The position numbers were made by a program, and so were the translations under genes. Source: JAVBMU01 sp031551755 (GTDB lineage: Bacteria > Actinomycetota > Actinomycetes > Actinomycetales > Cellulomonadaceae). Taken from it: a DNA stretch of 34,117 nt. The stretch lies in NCBI GenBank assembly GCA_031551755.1, contig JAVBNE010000020.1, positions 1 through 34,117 of the forward strand, in the 5' to 3' direction. How positions within the stretch are numbered: position 1 is the first letter of the stretch; the number at the start of each line of letters is the position of its first letter. Below are positions 10,087-17,092 of the stretch, piece by piece. The notes under the pieces are model-generated. The model did not search any database, was not told where the DNA came from, and was given only the letters and a program-made list of their open reading frames with translations.

Positions 10087-10398
10087 TTATCCCAGGTCGG
10101 TGACGGATTGGATACCGCGACCGCGGCTGATGGCGCTCGCGAGGCGGGCCGGGTCAACGTTCCAGAACCCCTGTTGGACGCCGTCAACCGTGACGACCGG
10201 AACATAGTCGCCGTACTTCTCGAGCACTTCGGGACCAGCAGCTGGGTCGTCGACGTCGACCTCCACCCAGGCGACCCCGGCGCCCGTGCAGACAGCGTTG
10301 ACGGTGTCCCTGGCCTCATCGCACAGATGACAGCCCGCACGCCCATAAAGAACGACGCGGTGATCGGTGGGTGCCTGACCTGAAGGAGGGGCGCTCAT
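10087..10398 (-). CDS. Glutaredoxin family protein
   Basis: 103 aa, thioredoxin fold. It has the dithiol CHLC at residues 23-26 (GRAGCHLCDEA), the cis-Pro motif in YVPVVTVDG, and a short C-terminal helix. It resembles the glutaredoxin-like protein encoded near the hem genes in M. tuberculosis (Rv0508, from memory) and the DUF836/YruB-like class. It probably acts in cytoplasmic disulfide reduction, substrate unknown. The ATG has no Shine-Dalgarno; a -10 box places the transcript start on the ATG itself. It is followed by rex in the same direction. Confidence 0.87.
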   Translation of the reverse strand: MSAPPSGQAPTDHRVVLYGRAGCHLCDEARDTVNAVCTGAGVAWVEVDVDDPAAGPEVLEKYGDYVPVVTVDGVQQGFWNVDPARLASAISRGRGIQSVTDLG

Positions 10399-10404
10399 CG
10401 CATT

Positions 10405-10410
10405 ACCCTA
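10405..10410 (-). promoter_or_regulatory. -10 box for a leaderless glutaredoxin-rex transcript
   Basis: TAGGGT (minus strand) ends exactly 7 nt before the A of the ATG at 10398, so the expected +1 is the start codon. It lies right after the terminator of the upstream gene, which leaves this short gap as the obvious promoter position. Confidence 0.45.
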
Positions 10411-10424
10411 ATCTGCCCAGAAGG

Positions 10425-10460
10425 AAAAAAGGCCAGCCGACGACGGTGCGCCGGCCGGCC
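10425..10460 (-). terminator. Intrinsic terminator after the bS22 gene
   Basis: On the minus strand a 12-bp stem (10460-10449 with 10442-10431, two G-U pairs) with a 6-nt loop is followed by six T's. A textbook intrinsic terminator separating bS22 from the glutaredoxin gene. Confidence 0.88.
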
Positions 10461-10479
10461 CATTCGGCTCGTGCGGCAA

Positions 10480-10578
10480 CTACTTCTTGTTGCGACGCTG
10501 GTGGCGCGTCTTGCGAAGCAGCTTGCGGTGCTTCTTCTTGGCCATCCGCTTGCGACGCTTCTTGATGACGGAGCCCAT
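10480..10578 (-). CDS. Small-subunit ribosomal protein bS22 (AURKAIP1/COX24 domain)
   Basis: 32 aa. It starts MGSVIKKRRKRMAKKKHRK and ends in a run of Arg/Lys/Gln residues. It is nearly identical to the actinobacterial peptide annotated as an AURKAIP1/COX24-domain protein, seen as bS22 in the 30S subunit of the mycobacterial ribosome (Rv0500B in M. tuberculosis, from memory). The ATG at 10578 follows GAGGAC at good spacing. More than half the residues are Arg or Lys, as expected for an rRNA-embedded peptide. Its terminator lies 20 bp downstream, so it is probably transcribed alone. In relatives it lies near proC and the glutaredoxin gene; here proC is 4 kb upstream on the same strand. Confidence 0.88.
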   Translation of the reverse strand: MGSVIKKRRKRMAKKKHRKLLRKTRHQRRNKK

Positions 10579-10795
10579 ACAGGTCCTCGCTTGCTGGTCG
10601 GTCGGCTGCCAGAGCCGAGAGGGTCCACCGGTTGATCGTGGACCGACCAACTCGAAACAAATCCGCCGCCCAGCGTACCCGCCCGGCCGCGGTTCGGCGT
10701 AATCGAGCTCAGGAGTCCGGCGCCATCCTGCCTTTCGGTCTCGTGGCCGAGGGTAATACCGTCGTTCCGTCTTGTACCACCGTTAGGAGTCCTTC

Positions 10796-11034
10796 GTGTC
10801 TTCAGCCTGGTCGCTCACCGATCGGCTCGCTCACTCCACGAGCGCCGACCTGGCCGAACACTTGGCCCACCGTCCGGATACCCCTGACGGCGTACCGATC
10901 GCGCGAGCGACGGCGGTACTGCGCCCGGAGGAGCCCCTGGCGGGTACCTGTACGGCTGTTGCCACCTGCGCGATGACGAGCGGGTCTTCAAGCTCGCCGG
11001 ATTATTGGATGTGCGCTCAACGAACCGGTTCTGA
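10796..11034 (+). pseudogene. Remnant of a longer gene: intact start, frameshifted WYL-like end
   Basis: A GTG at 10796 is preceded by AGGAGT at ideal spacing and opens a frame reading SSAWSLTDRLAHSTSADLAE, then HLAHRPD. This resembles the N-terminus of actinobacterial helicase-associated (XPB-like) proteins of about 750 aa. From about 10941 the sense moves to another frame, which reads GYLYGCCHLRDDERVFKLAG and stops at 11032-11034. That segment resembles the end of a WYL domain, which such proteins also carry. The simplest reading is a large internal deletion plus a frameshift. In the first frame the later residues lose similarity. The parent family is my best guess, not certain. Confidence 0.45.
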
Positions 11035-11075
11035 CCTGAACACTCCCACGCCACCCGCGTCACGGCTTCGTGAGC

Positions 11076-12308
11076 CTAGTCGTAATGCGGGTCGAGGCCC
11101 AACAGGGGGAATGCCGATCGCCGGGTGGCGAGGATCGTGCGGTCCACGTCGTCGGCAGGGTCATAACCGGCCGACCACGGGCGATAGTCGATATCGTCCC
11201 CGAAGGACTCCGGGGCGAACACACCGGCGGACTGTTCGACGTAGCTGCTCCATGAGGCCGGGATCTCCTGCCCCGACGAGATCGGGTCATGAACCACTTC
11301 TGCGATGAGGCAGGTCCAGGCGACCGGCACCACCCGGGCCACCGCGTAACCGCCGCCACCCAAGGCCACCCAGCGTCCGCCCGCGTATTTATGCGCTAAC
11401 TCGTGCATCCACCGTTGCGCGGTGCGCTGGGCGCCCACGCAGACCCGCAGGTCGGAGAGCGGGTCCTCCGAATGCGCATCGCAGCCGTGCTGGGTGATCA
11501 GGAACTCCGGGTCGAAGGCACGCACCACCGCCGGGACCACGGCATCGACCGCGCGCAACCAGCGGGCACTATCGGTCCGGGGCGGCAACGCGACATTGAC
11601 CGCCGAACCACCCGCCTCCATACCGCCCGTGTCGGCCGCACTCCCGGTACCGGGGAACAGGGTCGCTCCGCTTTGGTGCACCGAAACCGTCAGCACCCGC
11701 GGGTCGTTCCAGAACACGTCCTCCACGCCATCACCGTGGTGCGCGTCGAGGTCCACATAGACGACTCTCTTCGCGCCCTCGGCCAGCACTCGCCGAATAG
11801 CCACGGCCGCATCGTTGTAGATGCAAAAGCCGGAGGCCGCACCCGCCTTCGCGTGATGCATCCCACCGGAGACGTTCACAGCGTGCTGGGCGGCACCCGA
11901 CCACACAGCACCGGCCGCCGCATAGGTGCCACCGACGATGCGCGCCGCCGCCTCATGCATCCCCGGGAAGACCGGGTCATCCTCGGTGCCGAGCCCGCGC
12001 GCAGGGTCGGGCACCCCGTCGGACGCCGCTCGCACGGCGGCGACATACGCCGGCTCATGCACCGTCTCCAAGATCTCGTCGGAGGCGATTTCCGGGGCCA
12101 CGACGCGCACACCGGAGCGATCGAGCAACCCGATGTCGGAGACCAGGCGCATCGTGAGGTCGAGGCGTTTCGGGGACATCGGGTGCACCGGACCGAAGTC
12201 GTAGCCGAGCAGGCTCGAGTCCCAGATCACGTCAATGGGCGCGTCCATTCCCGTTGCCTGGTCGCTCGCCCCGGCCCGGGTTGCTGGTGTCGGCACTCCA
12301 TTGCGCAT
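11076..12308 (-). CDS. acuC: Acetoin utilization protein AcuC (histone-deacetylase fold)
   Basis: 410 aa, class I deacetylase-like. Zinc and catalytic motifs are present: the His pair in NVSGGMHHAKAG, then SGFCIYNDAA, DLDAHHGDGVE with the metal-binding Asp/His, HQSGATLFPGTG, and GGGGYAVARV near the end. AcuC-type enzymes remove acetyl groups from acetyl-CoA synthetase and so switch on acetate use. The N-terminal 20 residues before MDAPIDVIWDSSLLGYDFGP are poorly conserved, so the ATG at 12248 is a possible start. For the ATG at 12308 a TACGGT box fits a leaderless transcript. It is convergent with the gene remnant at 10796-11034. Confidence 0.92.
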   Translation of the reverse strand: MRNGVPTPATRAGASDQATGMDAPIDVIWDSSLLGYDFGPVHPMSPKRLDLTMRLVSDIGLLDRSGVRVVAPEIASDEILETVHEPAYVAAVRAASDGVPDPARGLGTEDDPVFPGMHEAAARIVGGTYAAAGAVWSGAAQHAVNVSGGMHHAKAGAASGFCIYNDAAVAIRRVLAEGAKRVVYVDLDAHHGDGVEDVFWNDPRVLTVSVHQSGATLFPGTGSAADTGGMEAGGSAVNVALPPRTDSARWLRAVDAVVPAVVRAFDPEFLITQHGCDAHSEDPLSDLRVCVGAQRTAQRWMHELAHKYAGGRWVALGGGGYAVARVVPVAWTCLIAEVVHDPISSGQEIPASWSSYVEQSAGVFAPESFGDDIDYRPWSAGYDPADDVDRTILATRRSAFPLLGLDPHYD

Positions 12309-12313
12309 GGCTC

Positions 12314-12319
12314 ACCGTA
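12314..12319 (-). promoter_or_regulatory. Putative -10 box of acuC
   Basis: TACGGT on the minus strand predicts a start at about 12307, on the ATG codon (12308-12306). No usable Shine-Dalgarno is present, so a leaderless mRNA is plausible. Confidence 0.35.
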
Positions 12320-12444
12320 GCGTGATTCGGGGCCATCGCGGGTCCGCCCGTGGCAGAGTTGCGCCTGGAAACCCTACTCGGGACCCGGTCCGGAGCGGCC
12401 CACCTCGGATCGACATTGCTGCACGCCATGAACAGGGAGGCCGG

Positions 12445-13821
12445 ATGGCGGCGGGATTCAAGGGGACCCTCTTCCAAGGCCGGGAGCTCGTCGACCGCCT
12501 TGCCAGGCAGTCCCCCGCCCGACTCGCGGTGACCGTCTTCGCGGCGGTCGTCGCCCTGTTCACAACCCTGCTCCTGGCCCCCTTCGCCACCGCAACCGGC
12601 GAGCCGGCGCCATTCGTCGATGCCCTGTTCACCGCCACGTCGGCGGTCTGCGTCACCGGTTTGGTCGTCGTGCCGACCGGCACGTTCTGGTCGACCTACG
12701 GCCTGGTCGTCATCCTGATCGCCATCAAGGTCGGTGGGCTCGGCGTCATGACCTTGGCCTCCATTCTTGGGATGGCCGTCTCCCGTCGCATCGGCCTCAC
12801 ACAAAAACTTCTGACGGCCTCCGAGACGAAGACGACACGGCTGGGCGAGGTCGGTTCTCTCGTCCGGGTGGTCATCATCACGTCGACCGCCCTCGAACTC
12901 TCAGTGGCCGCACTGCTGATCCCCCGTTTCCTGGTACTCAAGGAGTCGGCCGGCGACGCCATCTGGCACGGGGTGTTCTACGGGATCTCCGCCTTCAACA
13001 ACGCTGGCTTCATCCCCACCGAAGAAGGGTTGATGCCCTACGCCGGGGACTGGGCACTCTGCCTGCCGATCATCGTTGGTGTCTTCGTCGGTTCCCTCGG
13101 CTTCCCCGTGATCTTGAACATCATGCGGAACCGCAAACGGCCCGAGAAGTGGAGCCTGCACACCAAGCTGACGCTGACCACGAGCGCCATCCTGGTCGTC
13201 GTGGCGACCGTGCTCTTCGGCGCCATCGAATGGGCCAACCCGGACACCCTCGGCGGCCACGACCTGCCCACCAAGATCCTGATCTCACTCTTCGCCGGCG
13301 TCATGCCCCGGTCCTGCGGGTTCTCCACGATCGACATCGGCCAGATGCGCGAGTCGAGTTGGCTCATCACCGACGCGCTGATGTTCGTCGGCGGCGGCTC
13401 CGCATCGACCGCCGGCGGCATCAAGGTGACCACTTTGGCCGTGATGCTGCTGGCCATCCTCGCGGAGGCCCGCGGCGACCGCGACGTCGAGGCGTTCAAC
13501 CGCCGCATTCCCCGAGAGACCCTGCGGCTTTCCGTGGCCGTCGTGTTCGTCGGCGCCACAGCCGTCCTCGTCTCCAGCCTGTTCCTGCTGGAGATCACCG
13601 GGCAATCACTCGACGTGGTGCTCTTCGAGGTGATCTCGGCGTTCGCGACAGTGGGACTGTCCACCGGCATCACCCCGGACCTCCCCGACCTCGCCAAATA
13701 CATCCTCGTCGTCCTGATGTTCGTCGGACGGACCGGAACCATGACCTTCGCCGCCGCCCTCGCCCTGCGAGACCGGCGCCGGATCATCCGGTACGCCGAG
13801 GAACGCCCGATCATCGGCTGA
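12445..13821 (+). CDS. trkH: Potassium uptake protein, TrkH/KtrB family channel subunit
   Basis: 458 aa from the ATG at 12445 (GGGAGG just upstream); the open frame back to 12235 is antisense to acuC and not coding. Four pore loops of the SKT superfamily are visible: TSAVCVTGL, SAFNNAGF, PRSCGFST and SAFATVGLSTG, each with the filter glycine. About eight to ten membrane helices surround them. The length and lack of extra N-terminal helices fit KtrB-type subunits. It takes up K+ together with the RCK subunit encoded 25 bp downstream. In other bacteria such systems are inhibited by c-di-AMP bound to the RCK partner. Confidence 0.94.
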   Translation: MAAGFKGTLFQGRELVDRLARQSPARLAVTVFAAVVALFTTLLLAPFATATGEPAPFVDALFTATSAVCVTGLVVVPTGTFWSTYGLVVILIAIKVGGLGVMTLASILGMAVSRRIGLTQKLLTASETKTTRLGEVGSLVRVVIITSTALELSVAALLIPRFLVLKESAGDAIWHGVFYGISAFNNAGFIPTEEGLMPYAGDWALCLPIIVGVFVGSLGFPVILNIMRNRKRPEKWSLHTKLTLTTSAILVVVATVLFGAIEWANPDTLGGHDLPTKILISLFAGVMPRSCGFSTIDIGQMRESSWLITDALMFVGGGSASTAGGIKVTTLAVMLLAILAEARGDRDVEAFNRRIPRETLRLSVAVVFVGATAVLVSSLFLLEITGQSLDVVLFEVISAFATVGLSTGITPDLPDLAKYILVVLMFVGRTGTMTFAAALALRDRRRIIRYAEERPIIG

Positions 13822-13846
13822 CCCAGTCCAACCCCGAGAGGCCATC

Positions 13847-14569
13847 GTGCTCGACCACGACACCACCGACCAAGACACCGACTCCGCTCCCGCCCCCCGC
13901 CGTGGGGAAACCAAGAGTGCCAAGGACGCCGGCGTGCTCATGATCGGCCTGGGCCGGTTCGGCTCGGCCATCGCCGCCACCTTGGACCGGCTCGGTCAGG
14001 ATGTGCTCGCCGTCGAGCGCTCGCCGGAGCTGGTCGCCCAGTGGAGCGGACGCATCCCCCTCGTCGAGGCCGACGCCACCAACCCGACCGCACTCGAACA
14101 GCTCGGCGCCCGGGACTTCCCAGTGGCGGTCGTGGGGGTGGGCTCCTCGCTGGAGGCCAGCGTGCTGATCACCGGGAACCTCGTGGACCTGGGCACACCG
14201 CAGATCTGGGCCAAAGCCGTTTCGGCCGCGCATGGGCGCATCCTGCAACGGATCGGCGCCCACCACGTCGTCTTCCCCGAGTCCGACGCCGGCAACCGGG
14301 TCGCCCACCTGGTCTCGGGGAAGCTGCTGGACTACATCGAGGTCGAGGACGGCTTCACCATCGTCAAGATGCGACCGCCACGCGAGGTCCAAGGGTTCAC
14401 CCTGGCCCAGTCCAAGATCCTCGACCGCTACGGCGTCAACGTCATGGGCGTGAAGTCTCCCGGCGTCGAGTTCGTCTACGCCAAACCGGAGACCCGGATC
14501 AGCCGCAACGACCTGCTGATCGTCTCAGGTCACGCCGAGCTGCTAGAACGGTTCGCGGCCCGCCCGTAG
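13847..14569 (+). CDS. trkA: Potassium uptake regulatory subunit, TrkA/KtrA family
   Basis: 240 aa from the GTG at 13847 (GAGAGG upstream). A poorly ordered acidic N-terminus of about 28 residues comes first. The RCK-N Rossmann domain has the nucleotide motif MIGLGRFGSAIAATL and the strand-2 acid in LAVERSPE. An RCK-C domain of about 80 residues follows (DYIEVEDGFTIVKMRPP; VNVMGVKSPG; DLLIVSGHAELLERF). It binds ATP/ADP or NAD(H) and gates the membrane subunit; RCK-C domains of related proteins bind c-di-AMP. It forms a two-gene operon with trkH. Confidence 0.93.
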   Translation: MLDHDTTDQDTDSAPAPRRGETKSAKDAGVLMIGLGRFGSAIAATLDRLGQDVLAVERSPELVAQWSGRIPLVEADATNPTALEQLGARDFPVAVVGVGSSLEASVLITGNLVDLGTPQIWAKAVSAAHGRILQRIGAHHVVFPESDAGNRVAHLVSGKLLDYIEVEDGFTIVKMRPPREVQGFTLAQSKILDRYGVNVMGVKSPGVEFVYAKPETRISRNDLLIVSGHAELLERFAARP

Positions 14570-14664
14570 GCGCGGCGCCCGTAGGGGTGGGAGCCAAAGG
14601 CGCGGCACCCGCAGGCACGGTAGCCGCAGGCGCCGTAGCCGCCTGGGGTGACCGCCTGGGGTGA
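14570..14664. repeat. Degenerate G/C-rich repeats, with one exact 13-bp tandem pair
   Basis: CCGCCTGGGGTGA occurs twice back to back (14639-14651, 14652-14664). Before it, units related to GGCGCGGCACCCGCAGG and GTAGCCGCAGG recur several times from 14570. The stretch follows the trkA stop and precedes the convergent proC stop. No gene is apparent, although one frame reads as an Ala/Gly/Val-rich run. Confidence 0.6.
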
Positions 14665-14729
14665 CCGCCCGATGGGCTGACGGAATCACTGCGGAACGTC
14701 GGCTTCGGGAAACCAATGCCGCCCGCGGG

Positions 14730-15563
14730 TTAGGCCGAAGAGTCGTGCTCCGCCGCGAGCGCCCGCGTCCGGTCCCGGGCGGCCTCGAGCGCGTCGATCA
14801 CCGCCGCGCGCACTCCCCCGGCGTCCAAGGCGCGCAGGGCCGCGACCGTCGTCCCGCCCGGGCTGGAGACCCGCTCCCGCAGGATCACCGGGTGCTCGCC
14901 CGTCTCGGCGACCATGGTCGCCGCCCCCCGCACCGTGGCGGTCGCCAACTCCAATGCGGCCGCCCGCGACAGGCCGAGCAGCACCCCAGCCTCGGCCATC
15001 GCGTCGATCAGGTAGAAGACGTAGGCCGGACCGGAACCGGAGAGCGCCCCCACCGCGTCCTGGTCCTTCTCATCCACCCGCACCACCAGGCCCGTGGCGG
15101 CCAATAACCGCTCCACGAGGGCCAACGTCCCGGCGTCCGCATGGGCGCCCGGACTGATCGCGCTCACCCCGGCGCCGACGACGGCGGGGGTATTGGGCAT
15201 CACCCGCACCACCGGCGTCCCGGCGGACAGGCGGGCCTCGTAGTAGGCGGTCGGCAAGCCCACGACGACGCTGGCGACCACGGTTGCCGGGGACAGGTGG
15301 TCCTTGATCTCGGCCAACAGCGCGGCCACGTCCTTGGGTTTGACGGCCACGACCACCAACCCCGCACCGGCCACGGCGGCGGCGTTGTCCAGGGTGGCGC
15401 GCACACCCAGGTCCGCTGACAGTGCCGCGGCGTGCTCGTCGTCGAGCACCGTGGCGACCACCTGGTCGGCTGCCCAACCGGCGCTCAGCGCCCCGGCGAG
15501 GACCGTGCGGCCCATCACGCCGGCACCGAGGACGGCGAGGAAGGGACGTGCGTCATCTGTCAT
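14730..15563 (-). CDS. proC: Pyrroline-5-carboxylate reductase
   Basis: 277 aa from the ATG at 15563 (AGGAG at 6 nt spacing). It catalyses the last step of proline synthesis, reducing pyrroline-5-carboxylate with NAD(P)H in the cytoplasm. Visible motifs: nucleotide fold VLGAGVMGRTVL; VVAVKPKDV; RVMPNTPAVVGAGVSAI; the substrate-side signature ALSGSGPAYVFYLIDAMAEA; and the C-terminal ERVSSPGGTTVAALRALD. Full length for the family. It is downstream of two membrane-protein genes on the same strand and could be cotranscribed with the one at 15631-16347 (67-bp gap). Confidence 0.95.
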   Translation of the reverse strand: MTDDARPFLAVLGAGVMGRTVLAGALSAGWAADQVVATVLDDEHAAALSADLGVRATLDNAAAVAGAGLVVVAVKPKDVAALLAEIKDHLSPATVVASVVVGLPTAYYEARLSAGTPVVRVMPNTPAVVGAGVSAISPGAHADAGTLALVERLLAATGLVVRVDEKDQDAVGALSGSGPAYVFYLIDAMAEAGVLLGLSRAAALELATATVRGAATMVAETGEHPVILRERVSSPGGTTVAALRALDAGGVRAAVIDALEAARDRTRALAAEHDSSA

Positions 15564-15630
15564 CGGGTTCTCCTGCTCCGTGGCGCGGGGCCTGGTACGG
15601 CTCACATCAGCGAGCACTGGACCAAGCTCA

Positions 15631-16347
15631 TCACATGGGGTAGTTCTCGTAGAAGTCCTGGAGCCGATCCGCCGGACCGGTCGCCTGGATAACGGCCGTG
15701 GCGTTCCGCCAGGTCATGGTGGCCTGGTCGCCGTCGACGACCATCGCGAAGCTCCCCGCGGTCCGCCCACTGGCCTTCACCTCACCGGTGGAGGTCGGCG
15801 TGCCCGCCGCCTTGATCAGATCGGCCGCTGCCCGGGTGGCGTCCTCATCGGTGGCCCATTGACCGGCCGTGACGGTGATGGACTTGGCGTCGGCCCCCTC
15901 GCCGTCGGCGAAGGTAAGCTCGTAGGCCTCCATCGCGTCGAGCTGTGCCCACTCGGAGGCGGGTTCGCGGTGGGTGAGCGCGAACTCCGCGACAGCCACC
16001 GGCTGGGCATCTGCGAAGGCACTGCCGTCGTCGGGTTCGATCGGGGCGATCGTCGGTGTCGGTACGGCCTGCTGGGCGACGGCGGGTGCGGCCGGCCTCG
16101 ACGACCGAGCCCACCCCGGCCAGCCAAAGGCGGTTGCCGCCAACACCAGAATCACCACGATCACAGCACCACCGAAGACCACGGCCCGTCGACGCCGGAA
16201 GACCTCCGGGGAGACCGGTGGGGGCGTTCCGCGTCCGCCGGAGGTGTGGCCATTCGCACGTCCGGCCGCTCGAGCTTTACCCGAGCGCGCGTCAGTCCCT
16301 CTGCGGTTGGTACCCGCAGCGTGCGGCGTTCGTTGCTGACTGCTCAT
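15631..16347 (-). CDS. Single-pass membrane protein of unknown function
   Basis: 238 aa from the ATG at 16347 (GAGGAG upstream). A basic, Gly/Ser/Arg-rich cytoplasmic segment of about 50 residues comes first, then one membrane helix (VVFGGAVIVVILVLAATAFG), a Pro/Ala-rich stalk, and an extracellular domain of about 140 residues. That domain has alternating strands and helices and carries motifs such as GQWATDEDATRAAADLI and GRTAGSFAMVVDG. I recognise no family. It lies between a K+ channel gene and proC on one strand. Its small alpha/beta outer domain might bind a ligand, but nothing shows which. Confidence 0.75.
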   Translation of the reverse strand: MSSQQRTPHAAGTNRRGTDARSGKARAAGRANGHTSGGRGTPPPVSPEVFRRRRAVVFGGAVIVVILVLAATAFGWPGWARSSRPAAPAVAQQAVPTPTIAPIEPDDGSAFADAQPVAVAEFALTHREPASEWAQLDAMEAYELTFADGEGADAKSITVTAGQWATDEDATRAAADLIKAAGTPTSTGEVKASGRTAGSFAMVVDGDQATMTWRNATAVIQATGPADRLQDFYENYPM

Positions 16348-16433
16348 CGATCTCCTCGAGGTCGGAACTCAGCGTATGTTCCGCCCGTCGCAAAGAGCGG
16401 GCAAACCGGGGCGACACGCGGAACTCGGTCGAC

Positions 16434-17027
16434 TCAGTCCTGACCCGCGCCTGGGGTGTCACCGCGAGACGCGTCGCCGCCCGGCCGGGCCTCGGTGCGC
16501 TGGACGCGCACGCGGCGTTCTACCCGTTCGCGAGCCCGGCTCGTCGCAACCCCGATCAACATGCCGATCACCACCAAGTCGAAGACCACCTGGATCATGG
16601 TGACCACCCTGGCGGCCTCCCCCACGGGATGGACATCCCCGTAGCCCACGGTTCCGAGGGTGACCACCGTGAAGTACAGCGCGTCGGTGCGACTGTCGAT
16701 CCCCACGAACTGTCCAGGGTCGTCGAAAGCGAGCAGGTAGTAGGTCATCGCGAAGAAGACGACGATCGGGCAGAGCAAACCCACGATCGACTGCACCCGC
16801 ACGTTAGGGTCATGGCCCGCGGCCACCTGCCGGCGCACCTGCACCGCGATGAGCAACCCCAGCAGTCCCAGCCCGATGACGAAGCCCACGGCGCCCACCA
16901 CATCGGAGCCCAGAATGAGACTGTCGTCTCCGACCGGGGCGAAGTAGTAAACGACGAGGCAGAACGCCAGCGAACCGGTCGTGATGATCGGCGTCCACCA
17001 TCGGCTGTCGGGGGGAAGACGGCGCAT
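16434..17027 (-). CDS. Two-pore-helix potassium channel family protein
   Basis: 197 aa. Four hydrophobic segments are seen: TTGSLAFCLVVYYFA, VVGAVGFVIGLGLLGLLIAV, VGLLCPIVVFFAMTYYLLAF, then after the pore VVTMIQVVFDLVVIGMLIGV. The selectivity filter TVGYGD is at residues 126-131, preceded by the pore helix DALYFTVVTLG. The C-terminus is short, basic and without an RCK domain, so this looks like a simple K+ leak or voltage-type channel. It lies divergent from radA and upstream of the unknown membrane protein, probably the first gene of that transcript. Confidence 0.9.
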   Translation of the reverse strand: MRRLPPDSRWWTPIITTGSLAFCLVVYYFAPVGDDSLILGSDVVGAVGFVIGLGLLGLLIAVQVRRQVAAGHDPNVRVQSIVGLLCPIVVFFAMTYYLLAFDDPGQFVGIDSRTDALYFTVVTLGTVGYGDVHPVGEAARVVTMIQVVFDLVVIGMLIGVATSRARERVERRVRVQRTEARPGGDASRGDTPGAGQD

Positions 17028-17079
17028 GAGACCACCTTCGCAGCACCCGGCCTGATCAGGCGGTGTGGGTGGCCGTCAC

Positions 17080-17085
17080 TAACGT
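17080..17085 (+). promoter_or_regulatory. Putative -10 box of radA
   Basis: TAACGT predicts a transcription start at about 17092, one base before the GTG at 17093, which lacks any Shine-Dalgarno. No good -35 is visible. Confidence 0.35.
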
Positions 17086-17092
17086 TCGTGTC

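Noticed and set aside
9995..10110. A Rex-binding site before rex
   Set aside because: No TTGTGAA-n4-TTCACAA-like sequence is present here or before the glutaredoxin gene, so self-control by Rex cannot be claimed.
12235..12444. N-terminal extension of trkH back to 12235
   Set aside because: It would overlap the acuC start on the other strand and has no hydrophobic or family-like sequence. The ATG at 12445 has a good ribosome site.
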